Positions 10,290-20,310 of a stretch of DNA of 64,000 nucleotides are shown here, piece after piece (position 1 is the first letter of the stretch; the number at the start of each line of letters is the position of its first letter). Origin of the DNA: Flavobacteriaceae bacterium (GTDB lineage: Bacteria > Bacteroidota > Bacteroidia > Flavobacteriales > Flavobacteriaceae); NCBI GenBank assembly GCA_947456955.1, contig CANGTQ010000014.1:1-64000 (forward strand). Reading direction: 5' to 3'. The position numbers and the translations under genes were made by a program. Below the pieces are notes generated by a model. That model did no database searches. It was not told the DNA's origin and saw only the letters and a program-made list of their open reading frames with translations.

Positions 10290-10297
10290 CAAATATA
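10290..10297 (-). promoter_or_regulatory. -7 promoter element of the THC0290_0291-like gene
   Basis: Minus-strand TATATTTG, an exact TAnnTTTG match 22 bp before the ATG at 10268. It overlaps an in-frame TTG and therefore decides the start codon. Confidence 0.6.
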
Positions 10298-10472
10298 TAA
10301 AAACATCAATCAGTTATAAAATAAAATAAAAAATAGTTGATTTATATACAAAAAAAATAATCAAACGATTTAAAAAGTGAGAATAATTGAGGTCTTCTTC
10401 ATAGTTTCTTAACAGAAACATAAAAATTACAAGAATTTATAAAAAAGTATCACCTCCGTTTTTAATAAAATG

Positions 10473-10480
10473 TATATTTG
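10473..10480 (+). promoter_or_regulatory. -7 promoter element of gdhA
   Basis: TATATTTG, an exact TAnnTTTG match 47 bp before the gdhA ATG, giving a leader of about 43 nt. No -33 TTG at standard spacing. Confidence 0.5.
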
Positions 10481-10515
10481 TCCGATTTTACGAAATCGAT
10501 TTCTTAAAATATTAA

Positions 10516-11871
<1,356 letters not shown>

Positions 11872-11899
11872 TTTATAAACCAACCACTTAAACCCTTGA

Positions 11900-11927
11900 A
11901 ATGCCATCAGAAATGATGGCATTTTTT
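11900..11927 (+). terminator. Intrinsic terminator of gdhA
   Basis: A perfect 10-bp stem (AATGCCATCA / TGATGGCATT) with a GAAA loop followed by a T run, 29 bp after the gdhA stop codon. Confidence 0.9.
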
Positions 11928-11966
11928 GATTCAAATACAACAATTAGATAATTTTCACGTTTGTAC

Positions 11967-11974
11967 TATATTTG
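11967..11974 (+). promoter_or_regulatory. -7 promoter element of porZ
   Basis: TATATTTG, an exact TAnnTTTG match. Its last three bases form an in-frame TTG that could be mistaken for a start; the true ATG is 18 bp further on at 11993, leaving a leader of about 14 nt. Confidence 0.6.
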
Positions 11975-11992
11975 TATGCTAATTCTTTTCAA

Positions 11993-14275
11993 ATGAAAAA
12001 GTGCTTTTTCGGGGTTTTATTTCTTTTGTTTCAAATTTGTCTATCACAGCCATTTCAAAACTGGAAAGGTTATTTTTCGTACAATAAAATTAAAGACTTA
12101 TCTGAATCAAGCACTAAAGTTTATGCTGCTGCCGAAAACGCATTGTTTACCAAAAACCTAGCGACTAACGATATCAAAACCATAAACACGATTGATGGCC
12201 TTTCGGGTCAAACTATTTCTGCTATTTATCACAGCGATACTTTCAATAAAACAATTGTTGGTTATGAAGACGGATTGATGATTGTAATTAATGATGCCGA
12301 CGGAAGCATGTTAAATGTTGTGGATATCATCAATAAAAATATTCCTTCTAATATCAAAAGAGTAAATCACTTTATGGAATACGATGGTATTGTTTACGTA
12401 TCCTGTGATTTTGGTATAGTGCAATATAAATTGGCAACCTTAGAATTTGGTGATACTTATTTTATAGGTCCCGCCGGCCAAGAAATAAAAGTCTATCAAA
12501 CGGCAATTTATAATGGTGATCTATTTGCGGTAACACAATTTTACGGAATCAGAAAAGCGGCTATTACAAATCCAAATTTGATTGATTTTGCTCAATGGCA
12601 GGTTTTTGACGGCGGTTTTTGGAATGGAATAGTGACGTTTAATAATCAACTAATAGCATTAAATGCCAACAATAAAGTATATAAATACAATGGTTTCTTT
12701 TTCCAGGAATTTGGAACTATTGGACAACCCGGACTTGATATTCGTGCCACTTCAAATTATTTAGTTGTCACTTCTTCGAGCCATGTGTTTATTTACAACA
12801 CTTCATTAAGTCAAATAATTCATATCCAAAACGCACAAATAGCTTCAATTCCGGTAACCTTTACTTGTGCAAGCGTTGCTAATGAAATGATTTACATTGG
12901 AACAAATGAAAACGGGATAGTTTCTTCACGCATTAATTCTCCAACTAATTTTGAATTTATTATGCCTAACGGTCCGAACATGAATAATATGTTTTCTATA
13001 AATAGTTCCTCTTCCCACTTATGGGCTGTTTATGGAGGGTATGATATTTTCTATAACCCATTCACTTATATACCCTCTATGGGTCCGCCTGCCTTTGGGA
13101 TTAGCAAATTTAATGAAAGTAACGGTTGGCGGAATATTCCTTATAGCGATTTATTAGGCGCCAAAGCCCTTGTTAGGATTTCCGTAAACCCTAACGATGA
13201 AAATGAGCTTTGCATTGCATCCTATAATGACGGACTCATAAAAATAGTAAGCGATGTTCCAACAACCTTATATAATGCAACAAACAGTACAATGGAAGGA
13301 GGAGCGCCAAGGATTAACAGCACCGCATATGATAAGTCCGGTAATTTATGGGTGACCCAAAGCAGGGAGCAACGCGGACTCCATGTTTTAAAATCAAATG
13401 GAACATGGGCAACTTTTGATATGCAAACAATTTTAACCGATTATGCAAGTAACGATTTTTGTAAAATAGCCATCGATAAAAGCGGGACAAAATGGATTGC
13501 CTCTTATAAAAATGGCGTTGTTGCTTTTAATGAAAATTCAAATATTGGATTTAAAAAATTATCGGAAGGTGTCGACCTAGGAAATCTCCCTTCTCAGGAT
13601 GTTAGGGCCATTGCGGTAGATAATAGAAATCAGGTTTGGATAGGAACTAATAGAGGATTAAGGGTATTGCCAAGCACCGGAAGCTACAATAATGACGAAC
13701 AAATGAAAGCCAATCCAATTATTATTCTGGAAGATGGTTTGGCACAAGAACTTTTATTCGAACAATTTATTACCGATATAGCTGTCAATGGTTCAAATCA
13801 AAAATGGATAGGAACAGCCGATTCAGGTGTTTTTCTTTTTTCGTCTAATGGTCAGGAAACGATTTATCATTTTACTAAGGATAATTCCCCTTTGCCAAGT
13901 AATGTGATAAACGATATAGATATCAATGCGGTCACAGGAGAAATTTTCTTTGCTACTGATAGAGGATTGGTTTCGTTTCAAGGCACAGCAACAAAACCAG
14001 CAGATAATTTAAACGCAGTATACGTATACCCAAATCCGGTTCGTCCTCAATTTGTGGGAACAGTAAAAATCGCCGGTTTAATTTCCAAAGCCAATATCAA
14101 AATCACCGACATCGAAGGAAATTTAGTATATGAAACCACTTCCGAAGGCGGAACGGTTGAATGGGATACCAAAGCTTTTGGAAAATACAATGTAGCTTCA
14201 GGAGTCTATATGATTTTCATCGCTGCCGAAGACGCTTCTGAAACTGCTGTTAAAAAAGTGATGATAATTCGGTAA
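11993..14275 (+). CDS. porZ: T9SS component PorZ, beta-propeller protein with type A C-terminal signal
   Basis: PorZ is part of the T9SS attachment complex on the cell surface; in Porphyromonas it presents the lipopolysaccharide anchor to the sortase PorU. The 760-residue protein has a signal peptide (MKKCFFGVLFLLFQICLSQ), an N-terminal seven-bladed-type propeller region opening PFQNWKGYFSYNKIKDLSES, two-component-regulator propeller repeats (DKSGNLWVTQS, DKSGTKWIASY, DNRNQVWIGTNRGL, NGSNQKWIGTADSGV), and a C-terminal Ig-like sorting domain (VYPNPVRPQF ... GVYMIFIAAEDASETAVKKVMI). Length and architecture match PorZ (about 770 aa), and its place directly before recO is, as I recall, conserved in flavobacteria. 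The start at 11993 is chosen over an upstream TTG that belongs to the promoter. Confidence 0.87.
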   Translation: MKKCFFGVLFLLFQICLSQPFQNWKGYFSYNKIKDLSESSTKVYAAAENALFTKNLATNDIKTINTIDGLSGQTISAIYHSDTFNKTIVGYEDGLMIVINDADGSMLNVVDIINKNIPSNIKRVNHFMEYDGIVYVSCDFGIVQYKLATLEFGDTYFIGPAGQEIKVYQTAIYNGDLFAVTQFYGIRKAAITNPNLIDFAQWQVFDGGFWNGIVTFNNQLIALNANNKVYKYNGFFFQEFGTIGQPGLDIRATSNYLVVTSSSHVFIYNTSLSQIIHIQNAQIASIPVTFTCASVANEMIYIGTNENGIVSSRINSPTNFEFIMPNGPNMNNMFSINSSSSHLWAVYGGYDIFYNPFTYIPSMGPPAFGISKFNESNGWRNIPYSDLLGAKALVRISVNPNDENELCIASYNDGLIKIVSDVPTTLYNATNSTMEGGAPRINSTAYDKSGNLWVTQSREQRGLHVLKSNGTWATFDMQTILTDYASNDFCKIAIDKSGTKWIASYKNGVVAFNENSNIGFKKLSEGVDLGNLPSQDVRAIAVDNRNQVWIGTNRGLRVLPSTGSYNNDEQMKANPIIILEDGLAQELLFEQFITDIAVNGSNQKWIGTADSGVFLFSSNGQETIYHFTKDNSPLPSNVINDIDINAVTGEIFFATDRGLVSFQGTATKPADNLNAVYVYPNPVRPQFVGTVKIAGLISKANIKITDIEGNLVYETTSEGGTVEWDTKAFGKYNVASGVYMIFIAAEDASETAVKKVMIIR

Positions 14276-14333
14276 ACTGTTTGTGGTTTGTTGTTTATAG
14301 TTTGTTGTTACTAAATCCTTTACAACTATAAAA

Positions 14334-14361
14334 CCATAAACCATAAACCATAAACCATAAA
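14334..14361 (+). repeat. Four tandem CCATAAA heptamers before recO
   Basis: CCATAAA is repeated four times without change and ends one base before the recO ATG. Just upstream (14286-14302) lies GTTTGTTGTTTATAGTT, found inverted before kbl at 52406-52422. The tract could affect recO translation or be prone to slippage. Confidence 0.85.
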
Positions 14362-14362
14362 C

Positions 14363-15088
14363 ATGCTCGTAAAAACCAAAGCCATCGTCATTTCTTCTTT
14401 AAAATATCAGGAAAAAAGTCTGGTAGTTAAATGTCTGACACAGTCTGATGGTTTGAAAAGTTATTTTGTACCCAATGCTTTTGCGGCAAAAAATCAATCC
14501 CGAGGCTTTGGGAAGAAAATCGCTTATTTCCAACCATTGTCTTTACTTGAAATTGAAGCCAATCACAAAAACAAAGGAACCCTCGAGCATTTCAAAGAAA
14601 TAAAACTCGCACACGGGTATCAGACTATTTCTACAGATATTGTCAAAAGTACCATAGTGATGTTTCTTTCCGAAATCATCCATCACAGCATACTCGAAGA
14701 AGAAAAAAACGAAAACCTGTTCAATTTTCTCGAATCGGCTTTGCTTTGGCTCGATGCGCATGATGAAATGGCGAATTTCCATTTGATTCTGATGCTGGAG
14801 ATGACCAAGTTTTTTGGCTTTTATCCCGACAATTCTGAAAGTGTTTTTAAATTTTTTGATTGCAAAGAAGGAAACTTTACGGCCTTTCAGGGAACCAATT
14901 GCCTTTCTGAACACGAAACGTTTCTGTTCAAAAAACTAATCGATTTAAAATTCGATAGCGACCAAAAGGTTTTTGCCGGAATCGAGCGGCAAATCTTACT
15001 CAAAATCCTACTCGATTATTACACCTTTCATCTCGATGGTTTCAAAAAACCAAAATCACTTGAGGTTTTAAAAGAAGTTTTCGCTTAA
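14363..15088 (+). CDS. recO: DNA repair protein RecO
   Basis: RecO works with RecR (and RecF) to load RecA onto SSB-coated single-stranded DNA in gap repair and also anneals strands. The 241-residue protein has the N-terminal OB-fold start (MLVKTKAIVISSLKYQEKSLVVKCLTQ) and the helical C-terminal part typical of Bacteroidota RecO. It follows porZ by 87 bp on the same strand; the gap is filled by short repeats and contains no convincing promoter, so co-transcription with porZ is likely. Confidence 0.93.
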   Translation: MLVKTKAIVISSLKYQEKSLVVKCLTQSDGLKSYFVPNAFAAKNQSRGFGKKIAYFQPLSLLEIEANHKNKGTLEHFKEIKLAHGYQTISTDIVKSTIVMFLSEIIHHSILEEEKNENLFNFLESALLWLDAHDEMANFHLILMLEMTKFFGFYPDNSESVFKFFDCKEGNFTAFQGTNCLSEHETFLFKKLIDLKFDSDQKVFAGIERQILLKILLDYYTFHLDGFKKPKSLEVLKEVFA

Positions 15089-15112
15089 ATAGTAACTTTT
15101 GCCTCTTGTCTT

Positions 15113-15141
15113 TTGCCTATTTACTAATAATCACTACTTTC
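15113..15141 (+). promoter_or_regulatory. Candidate promoter of ileS
   Basis: TTG at 15113-15115, an 18-bp spacer, then TACTTTCG at 15134-15141, one mismatch from TAnnTTTG. The ileS ATG follows 28 bp later. Confidence 0.4.
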
Positions 15142-15169
15142 GCAGACTTGATTAAAGAATACGACAAAA

Positions 15170-18100
15170 ATGAGTACTAAGTTTACTGAATATAAAGGAC
15201 TTGATTTGCCAAAAGTGGCCTCTGATGTTCTTGATTTTTGGAGAGAAAACAACATCTTTGAGCAAAGCGTGACCTCCCGCGAAGGAGCAACACCATATGT
15301 GTTTTTTGAAGGGCCACCATCAGCCAATGGGTTACCCGGAATTCACCACGTAATGGCACGTGCTATTAAAGATATTTTCTGTCGTTATAAAACTCAAAAA
15401 GGGTTTCAAGTAAAAAGAAAAGCAGGCTGGGACACACACGGTTTGCCTGTAGAATTAGGCACCGAAAAAGAATTGGGCATCACCAAAGAAGATATCGGAA
15501 AAACAATTTCCATCGAAGAATACAATGAGGCTTGTAAACGCACCGTTATGCGATATACTGATGTGTGGAATGACCTAACCGAAAAAATGGGCTATTGGGT
15601 CGATATGAACGATCCATATGTAACCTACAAATCCAAATACATGGAATCGGTTTGGTGGTTGCTTAAACAAATTTACGAAAAGGACCTACTTTACAAAGGC
15701 TACACAATTCAACCCTATTCTCCAAAAGCCGGAACAGGTTTGTCTTCTCACGAAGTAAACCAACCGGGAAGTTACAGAGACGTTACGGATACAACCGTTG
15801 TAGCGCAATTCAAAACGTTGTTAGAAACGTTACCAAGCTTTTTACAAGGGTTTGGAGAAGTTCACATTTTAGCATGGACGACCACGCCATGGACACTTCC
15901 GAGTAACACCGCATTGACCGTTGGACCAAAAATCGATTATGTTTTGGTAGAAACGTTTAATCAATATACTTTCCTTCCGGTAAAAGTTATTTTGGCTAAA
16001 AACTTAGTCGGTAAACAATTCGGTAAAGGATTTTTTGCAAGTGAAGAGACTTCTGATTTTGAAAATTTTAAAGCGAACGATAAACAAATTCCATATAAAA
16101 TTTTAACCGAATTTAAAGGGGCAGCCTTAGTCGGAATTCGTTATGAGCAATTAATGCCTTTGGTATTACCTTATCAAAATCCGGAAAATGCCTTTAGGGT
16201 AATTTTGGGAGACTTTGTAACTACTGAAGACGGAACTGGAATTGTGCATACCGCGCCAACTTTTGGTGCCGATGATGCAAAAGTGGCTAAAGAAGCAAAA
16301 CCGGAAGTACCGCCAATGCTGATTTTGGATGCCAATGGAAATCCAGTACCATTAGTTGATTTACAAGGTAAATTCATTCAAGGATTAGGAGATTTATCTG
16401 GTAAATATGTAAAGAATGAGTATTACGATGCCGATAAAGCTCCTGAACGTTCCGCAGATGTTGAAATAGCCATTCAGCTAAAAGAAGAAAATAAAGCGTT
16501 CAAAGTAGAAAAATACGTTCACAGTTACCCACACAGTTGGAGAACCGATGAGCCATTATTATATTATCCGTTAGATTCCTGGTTTATCAAAGTAACCGAA
16601 GTCAAAGACCGAATGTTCGACCTAAACGAAACCATCAACTGGAAACCAAAAGCAACTGGTGAAGGCCGTTTCGGAAACTGGTTGAAAAATGCCAACGACT
16701 GGAATTTATCGCGTTCAAGATATTGGGGAATTCCATTGCCAATCTGGAGAACCGAAGACGGAACCGAAGAAGTACTGATTGGTTCTGTTGAAGAACTATA
16801 CAACGCTATTGAAAAAGCTATTGCAGCAGGTTTCCAATCAGCCAATCCTTTCAAAGGTTTTGAAATAGGAAACATGAGTGAAGAAAATTATGACTTGGTT
16901 GATCTACATAAAAATGTTGTTGATGCCATTACGTTAGTTTCTGCTTCCGGAAAACCAATGAAACGCGAAGCCGATTTGATTGATGTTTGGTTCGATTCAG
17001 GCGCAATGCCTTATGCTCAATGGCATTATCCGTTTGAGAACAAAGAAAAGATTGACGAGAACAAAGACTTCCCAGCCGATTTTATTGCGGAAGGTGTTGA
17101 TCAAACTCGTGGTTGGTTCTATACTTTGCACGCTATTGGAACGCTGGTTTTTGATAAGATTGCCTATAAAAATGTCGTCTCAAATGGTTTAGTACTTGAC
17201 AAAAACGGACAAAAAATGTCCAAACGTTTAGGAAATGCCGTCGATCCATTTACAACATTAGCAGAATATGGACCGGATGCCACACGTTGGTATATGATTT
17301 CGAATGCAAATCCTTGGGATAACTTAAAATTTGATATTGAAGGGGTTGCTGAGGTGCGTCGTAAATTCTTCGGAACTTTATACAATACCTATTCTTTTTT
17401 CTCGTTATATGCTAACATTGACGGGTTTAAATACGCAGAAGCGGAAATACCATTAAACGAAAGACCTGAAATTGACCGTTGGATTTTATCGGAATTACAC
17501 ACTTTAATAAAAGTGGTTGACGAAGCTTACGCCGATTACGAACCAACAAAAGCAGCTCGAGCTATTTCTGATTTTGTTCAGGAGAATTTAAGTAACTGGT
17601 ACGTTCGTTTGTGCAGACGACGATTTTGGAAAGGCGAATATGAAAAAGATAAAATTGCGGCTTACCAAACCTTGTATACATGTTTGATAACTGTGACAAA
17701 ACTATCGGCACCAATCGCTCCGTTCTTTATGGATAAACTTTATCGTGATTTAGTTAATACCACTAATAGTGAGGAATTTACCAGCGTTCATTTGGCAAAA
17801 TTTCCGGTTTCGGTTGAAAACTTTGTTGATAAATCGCTTGAAAGTAAAATGATGAAAGCGCAAACTGTTTCGTCACTGGTTTTATCACTTCGAAAAAAGG
17901 AAATGATAAAGGTGCGACAACCGTTGCAAAAGGTTATGATTCCTATACTTGATGAAAATCAGCGTGCTGAAATTGAGGCAGTTTCTGACCTAATAAAAGC
18001 TGAAGTAAACGTGAAAGAAATCGAACTTTTGGACGACGCTTCGGGGGTTTTAGTAAAACAAATTAAGCCAAATTTCAAAGCACTTGGACCGCGCTTTGGC

Positions 18101-18571
18101 AAAGACATGGGTTTGATAGCCAAAGAGATACAGAATTTATCTACTGAACAAATCAACGAATTAGATACAAAAGGTGAATTGTCGCTTGTTATTTCGGGAA
18201 ATAGTATAATTTTAACATCCGATGATGTTGAGATTTCCTCTCAAGATATTCCGGGGTGGTTAGTAGCAAATGCTAACGGAATAACGGTTGCTTTAGATAT
18301 TACCTTAACAGAGGAATTGATTAAAGAAGGAATAGCAAGAGAATTAGTTAACCGAATCCAAAACCTAAGAAAAGATTCTGGGTTTGAAGTTACAGATAAG
18401 ATTAAAGTTCATTTACTGCCATGTGATGGTTTAGAAAAAGCAGTTGCAGCGAATGAAAATTATATCAAATCGGAAACACTAACAGAAAAATTAGTTTTTG
18501 TAGATGATTTGGACACTGGAACAGAAATAGAATTTGACAACATAAAAACAAGAATATTAATCTCAAAATAG
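15170..18571 (+). CDS. ileS: Isoleucyl-tRNA synthetase, eukaryal-like type with GXHH signature
   Basis: Charges tRNA-Ile with isoleucine in the cytoplasm and edits mischarged valine. The 1133-residue protein is the long IleRS form of Bacteroidota: N-terminal Rossmann fold with FFEGPPSANGLPGIHHVMARAI in two adjoining stretches (signature at residues 57-60), the CP1 editing insertion (WTTTPWTLPSNTA; GTGIVHTAPTFGADD), KMSKR at 682-686, the anticodon-binding helical domain (NWYVRLCRRRFWKGEY) and a C-terminal extension. The KMSKR form and overall length fit the eukaryal-like IleRS2 class. The signature that is normally HxGH reads G57-I58-H59-H60, the same residues swapped in position. Downstream are the DksA-like gene (7 bp away) and lspA. 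Confidence 0.97.
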   Translation: MSTKFTEYKGLDLPKVASDVLDFWRENNIFEQSVTSREGATPYVFFEGPPSANGLPGIHHVMARAIKDIFCRYKTQKGFQVKRKAGWDTHGLPVELGTEKELGITKEDIGKTISIEEYNEACKRTVMRYTDVWNDLTEKMGYWVDMNDPYVTYKSKYMESVWWLLKQIYEKDLLYKGYTIQPYSPKAGTGLSSHEVNQPGSYRDVTDTTVVAQFKTLLETLPSFLQGFGEVHILAWTTTPWTLPSNTALTVGPKIDYVLVETFNQYTFLPVKVILAKNLVGKQFGKGFFASEETSDFENFKANDKQIPYKILTEFKGAALVGIRYEQLMPLVLPYQNPENAFRVILGDFVTTEDGTGIVHTAPTFGADDAKVAKEAKPEVPPMLILDANGNPVPLVDLQGKFIQGLGDLSGKYVKNEYYDADKAPERSADVEIAIQLKEENKAFKVEKYVHSYPHSWRTDEPLLYYPLDSWFIKVTEVKDRMFDLNETINWKPKATGEGRFGNWLKNANDWNLSRSRYWGIPLPIWRTEDGTEEVLIGSVEELYNAIEKAIAAGFQSANPFKGFEIGNMSEENYDLVDLHKNVVDAITLVSASGKPMKREADLIDVWFDSGAMPYAQWHYPFENKEKIDENKDFPADFIAEGVDQTRGWFYTLHAIGTLVFDKIAYKNVVSNGLVLDKNGQKMSKRLGNAVDPFTTLAEYGPDATRWYMISNANPWDNLKFDIEGVAEVRRKFFGTLYNTYSFFSLYANIDGFKYAEAEIPLNERPEIDRWILSELHTLIKVVDEAYADYEPTKAARAISDFVQENLSNWYVRLCRRRFWKGEYEKDKIAAYQTLYTCLITVTKLSAPIAPFFMDKLYRDLVNTTNSEEFTSVHLAKFPVSVENFVDKSLESKMMKAQTVSSLVLSLRKKEMIKVRQPLQKVMIPILDENQRAEIEAVSDLIKAEVNVKEIELLDDASGVLVKQIKPNFKALGPRFGKDMGLIAKEIQNLSTEQINELDTKGELSLVISGNSIILTSDDVEISSQDIPGWLVANANGITVALDITLTEELIKEGIARELVNRIQNLRKDSGFEVTDKIKVHLLPCDGLEKAVAANENYIKSETLTEKLVFVDDLDTGTEIEFDNIKTRILISK

Positions 18572-18578
18572 AAATAAG

Positions 18579-18959
18579 ATGGTAGAAGAAAAAATGAGAT
18601 ACTCAGATGCAGATTTAGCAGAGTTCAAAGAACTAATTTTACAAAAAATGGAGAAGGCAAAAATTGACTTAGAGCTAATAAAAAGTGCCTACATGAATGA
18701 CTTAAACAATGGAACTGATGATACATCACCAACATTTAAAGCATTTGAAGAAGGTAGCGAAACCATGTCAAAAGAAGCTAACTCACAGTTAGCCATTCGT
18801 CAGGAGAAGTTTCTTCGAGATTTAAAAAATGCGCTTTTCCGTGTAGAAAATAAAACATATGGTGTTTGTAAAGTAACAGGAAAACTAATTTCGAAAGAAA
18901 GATTACGTGTTGTTCCTCATGCTACAATGAGTATTGAAGCAAAAAATATGCAACGATAA
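18579..18959 (+). CDS. TraR/DksA-family protein lacking most zinc ligands
   Basis: DksA-type proteins insert a coiled coil into the RNA polymerase secondary channel and adjust transcription during stress. The 126 residues contain a helical coiled-coil region (about 8-90) and a C-terminal zinc-finger-like segment. Aligned to the usual CxxC...CxxC, only Cys97 remains: the other three positions are Thr100, Ser118 and Ala121, although their spacing is exactly kept. It is therefore probably a zinc-free DksA homologue. The coiled-coil tip reads NGTDDTSPT, not the DxxDxA of DksA, so action on polymerase is inference. It lies between ileS (7 bp) and lspA and ends in a terminator. Confidence 0.85.
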   Translation: MVEEKMRYSDADLAEFKELILQKMEKAKIDLELIKSAYMNDLNNGTDDTSPTFKAFEEGSETMSKEANSQLAIRQEKFLRDLKNALFRVENKTYGVCKVTGKLISKERLRVVPHATMSIEAKNMQR

Positions 18960-18980
18960 CAACTTTACAGTTAATAATGT

Positions 18981-19007
18981 AACGCTCCAAACGGGGCGTT
19001 ATTTTTT
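18981..19007 (+). terminator. Intrinsic terminator after the ileS-dksA-like pair
   Basis: Stem AACGCTCC / GGGGCGTT (one G-T pair) with an AAAC loop and a following ATTTTTT run. Confidence 0.85.
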
Positions 19008-19020
19008 AGAAAAATAGTCT

Positions 19021-19028
19021 TATTTTTG
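19021..19028 (+). promoter_or_regulatory. -7 promoter element of lspA
   Basis: TATTTTTG matches TAnnTTTG, just after the upstream terminator and 49 bp before the lspA ATG. The leader holds a short inverted repeat (cgaagCCGAAGGccg). Confidence 0.45.
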
Positions 19029-19077
19029 CGCCACACGAAGCCGAAGGCCGAATTGTAAGAAGTAAAAAAACCAAAAA

Positions 19078-19701
19078 ATGTCCTTAAGAAATTCCATTTT
19101 AATCATTGCAATTATTTTATTGGTTGACCAATTTGTCAAAATTTATATAAAAACTAATTTTGTTTATGGCGAAGTCGGGCAAGTTGATGTTGCCAGTTGG
19201 TTTAAAATATTGTTAATTGAAAATGAAGGAATGGCTTGGGGAGCAAAAATTCCTGGCACACATGGCAAATTAATACTAACAGTATTCCGAATTTTAGCAG
19301 TTTTTGGAATTGGCTATTGGTTATATGATTCTAGTACAAAACACAGTTCTAATTTTTTGATGGTCGCTATCGCTTTAATATTTGCAGGTGCCGTTGGAAA
19401 TATTATAGATTCTGTTTTTTATGGTGTTATTTTCGATGACAGCTATAATAATTTAGCAACAGTATTTGCAGAAAAACCATACGGTACTTTGTTTCACGGA
19501 AAAGTGGTTGATATGTTATATTTCCCTATTATTGAAGGAAACTTTCCAAATTGGTTGCCTATTTGGGGCGGACAGCCATTCAAATTTTTTAATGCTATTT
19601 TTAACATTGCCGATATGGCGATTTCAACAGGTGTTGGAATTTTGATTGTGTTTAACAAAAAAGCATTTGCCCAAAAGACTTCTATAGGAACGAATAGTTA
19701 G
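19078..19701 (+). CDS. lspA: Lipoprotein signal peptidase (signal peptidase II)
   Basis: Inner membrane aspartyl protease that cleaves prolipoprotein signal peptides before the lipid-modified cysteine. The 207-residue protein has four predicted membrane segments and both catalytic aspartates in their motifs: GNIID (Asp111) and FNIADMA (Asp179). It is longer than the E. coli enzyme because of an extended loop between them (residues about 112-165), as in other Bacteroidota. Its 3' end overlaps the convergent cyclo-ligase gene by 20 bp. Lipoproteins such as the M23 protein at 30693 are expected substrates. Confidence 0.95.
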   Translation: MSLRNSILIIAIILLVDQFVKIYIKTNFVYGEVGQVDVASWFKILLIENEGMAWGAKIPGTHGKLILTVFRILAVFGIGYWLYDSSTKHSSNFLMVAIALIFAGAVGNIIDSVFYGVIFDDSYNNLATVFAEKPYGTLFHGKVVDMLYFPIIEGNFPNWLPIWGGQPFKFFNAIFNIADMAISTGVGILIVFNKKAFAQKTSIGTNS

Positions 19702-20248
19702 TCGTTGGCGTAACACAATAATCTAACCGAATATCAGTTGGGGAAATGTCATCTATCGTTTCTTCAGGGTCAAAAAAGGAAAGCCCAATTTTGATCACAT
19801 CTTCAGGGCATTTAGACAAAAAAGTATCATAGAAACCTTTGCCATAACCTACTCTATTCCCAAATTTGTCATAGGCTAAAAGCGGCACTAAAACGACTTG
19901 TATTTTAGTATTCGGGACTTCGATACCATCAACGGGTTCGTAGATGTTGTATTCGTTTTTTTGAAATTTAGTATTGTCGGTTAACAAATAATTGGTCATT
20001 TCAAGCGTTTCAAAATTGCTTTTGGCAACTACAATTTCTTTGTCTTTTCCTGCTACTATTTGGAGAATGAATTCAGTTTCTACTTCCTTTTGCTCTTCGA
20101 TAGTAAGAAATAAATGGAAATAGGTTTTCTCCCAGACGTCAAGCTGTAACATTCTATTAGCAATAGCTAAACTCTTGTCATCAATTTCGTCTTGCGATAA
20201 TTCTTGGCGCAAGGCTTTATATTTAGCTCGGAGTTCTTTTTTGTTCAT
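19682..20248 (-). CDS. 5-formyltetrahydrofolate cyclo-ligase
   Basis: Converts 5-formyl-THF to 5,10-methenyl-THF with ATP hydrolysis, returning folate to one-carbon metabolism. The 188-residue protein has the family's N-terminal basic helix (MNKKELRAKYKALRQELS), the central VLVPLLAYDKFGNRVGYGKGFYD nucleotide/folate-binding motif (split here as LVPLLAYDKFGNR and VGYGKGFYD), and the closing DIRLDYCVTPT. Length fits the family. It is convergent with lspA and divergent from uvrC. Confidence 0.93.
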   Translation of the reverse strand: MNKKELRAKYKALRQELSQDEIDDKSLAIANRMLQLDVWEKTYFHLFLTIEEQKEVETEFILQIVAGKDKEIVVAKSNFETLEMTNYLLTDNTKFQKNEYNIYEPVDGIEVPNTKIQVVLVPLLAYDKFGNRVGYGKGFYDTFLSKCPEDVIKIGLSFFDPEETIDDISPTDIRLDYCVTPTTNYSFL

Positions 20249-20272
20249 ACTTCAAAAGTACTTTAATTTTTA

Positions 20273-20280
20273 TAACTTTG
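20273..20280 (+). promoter_or_regulatory. -7 promoter element of uvrC
   Basis: TAACTTTG matches TAnnTTTG, 30 bp before the uvrC ATG. The leader consists of the phrase repeat CCTAATTCCTCATTCCTAAATCCC, whose last part recurs at the end of purN. Confidence 0.45.
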
Positions 20281-20310
20281 AAATCCTAATTCCTCATTCC
20301 TAAATCCCAA

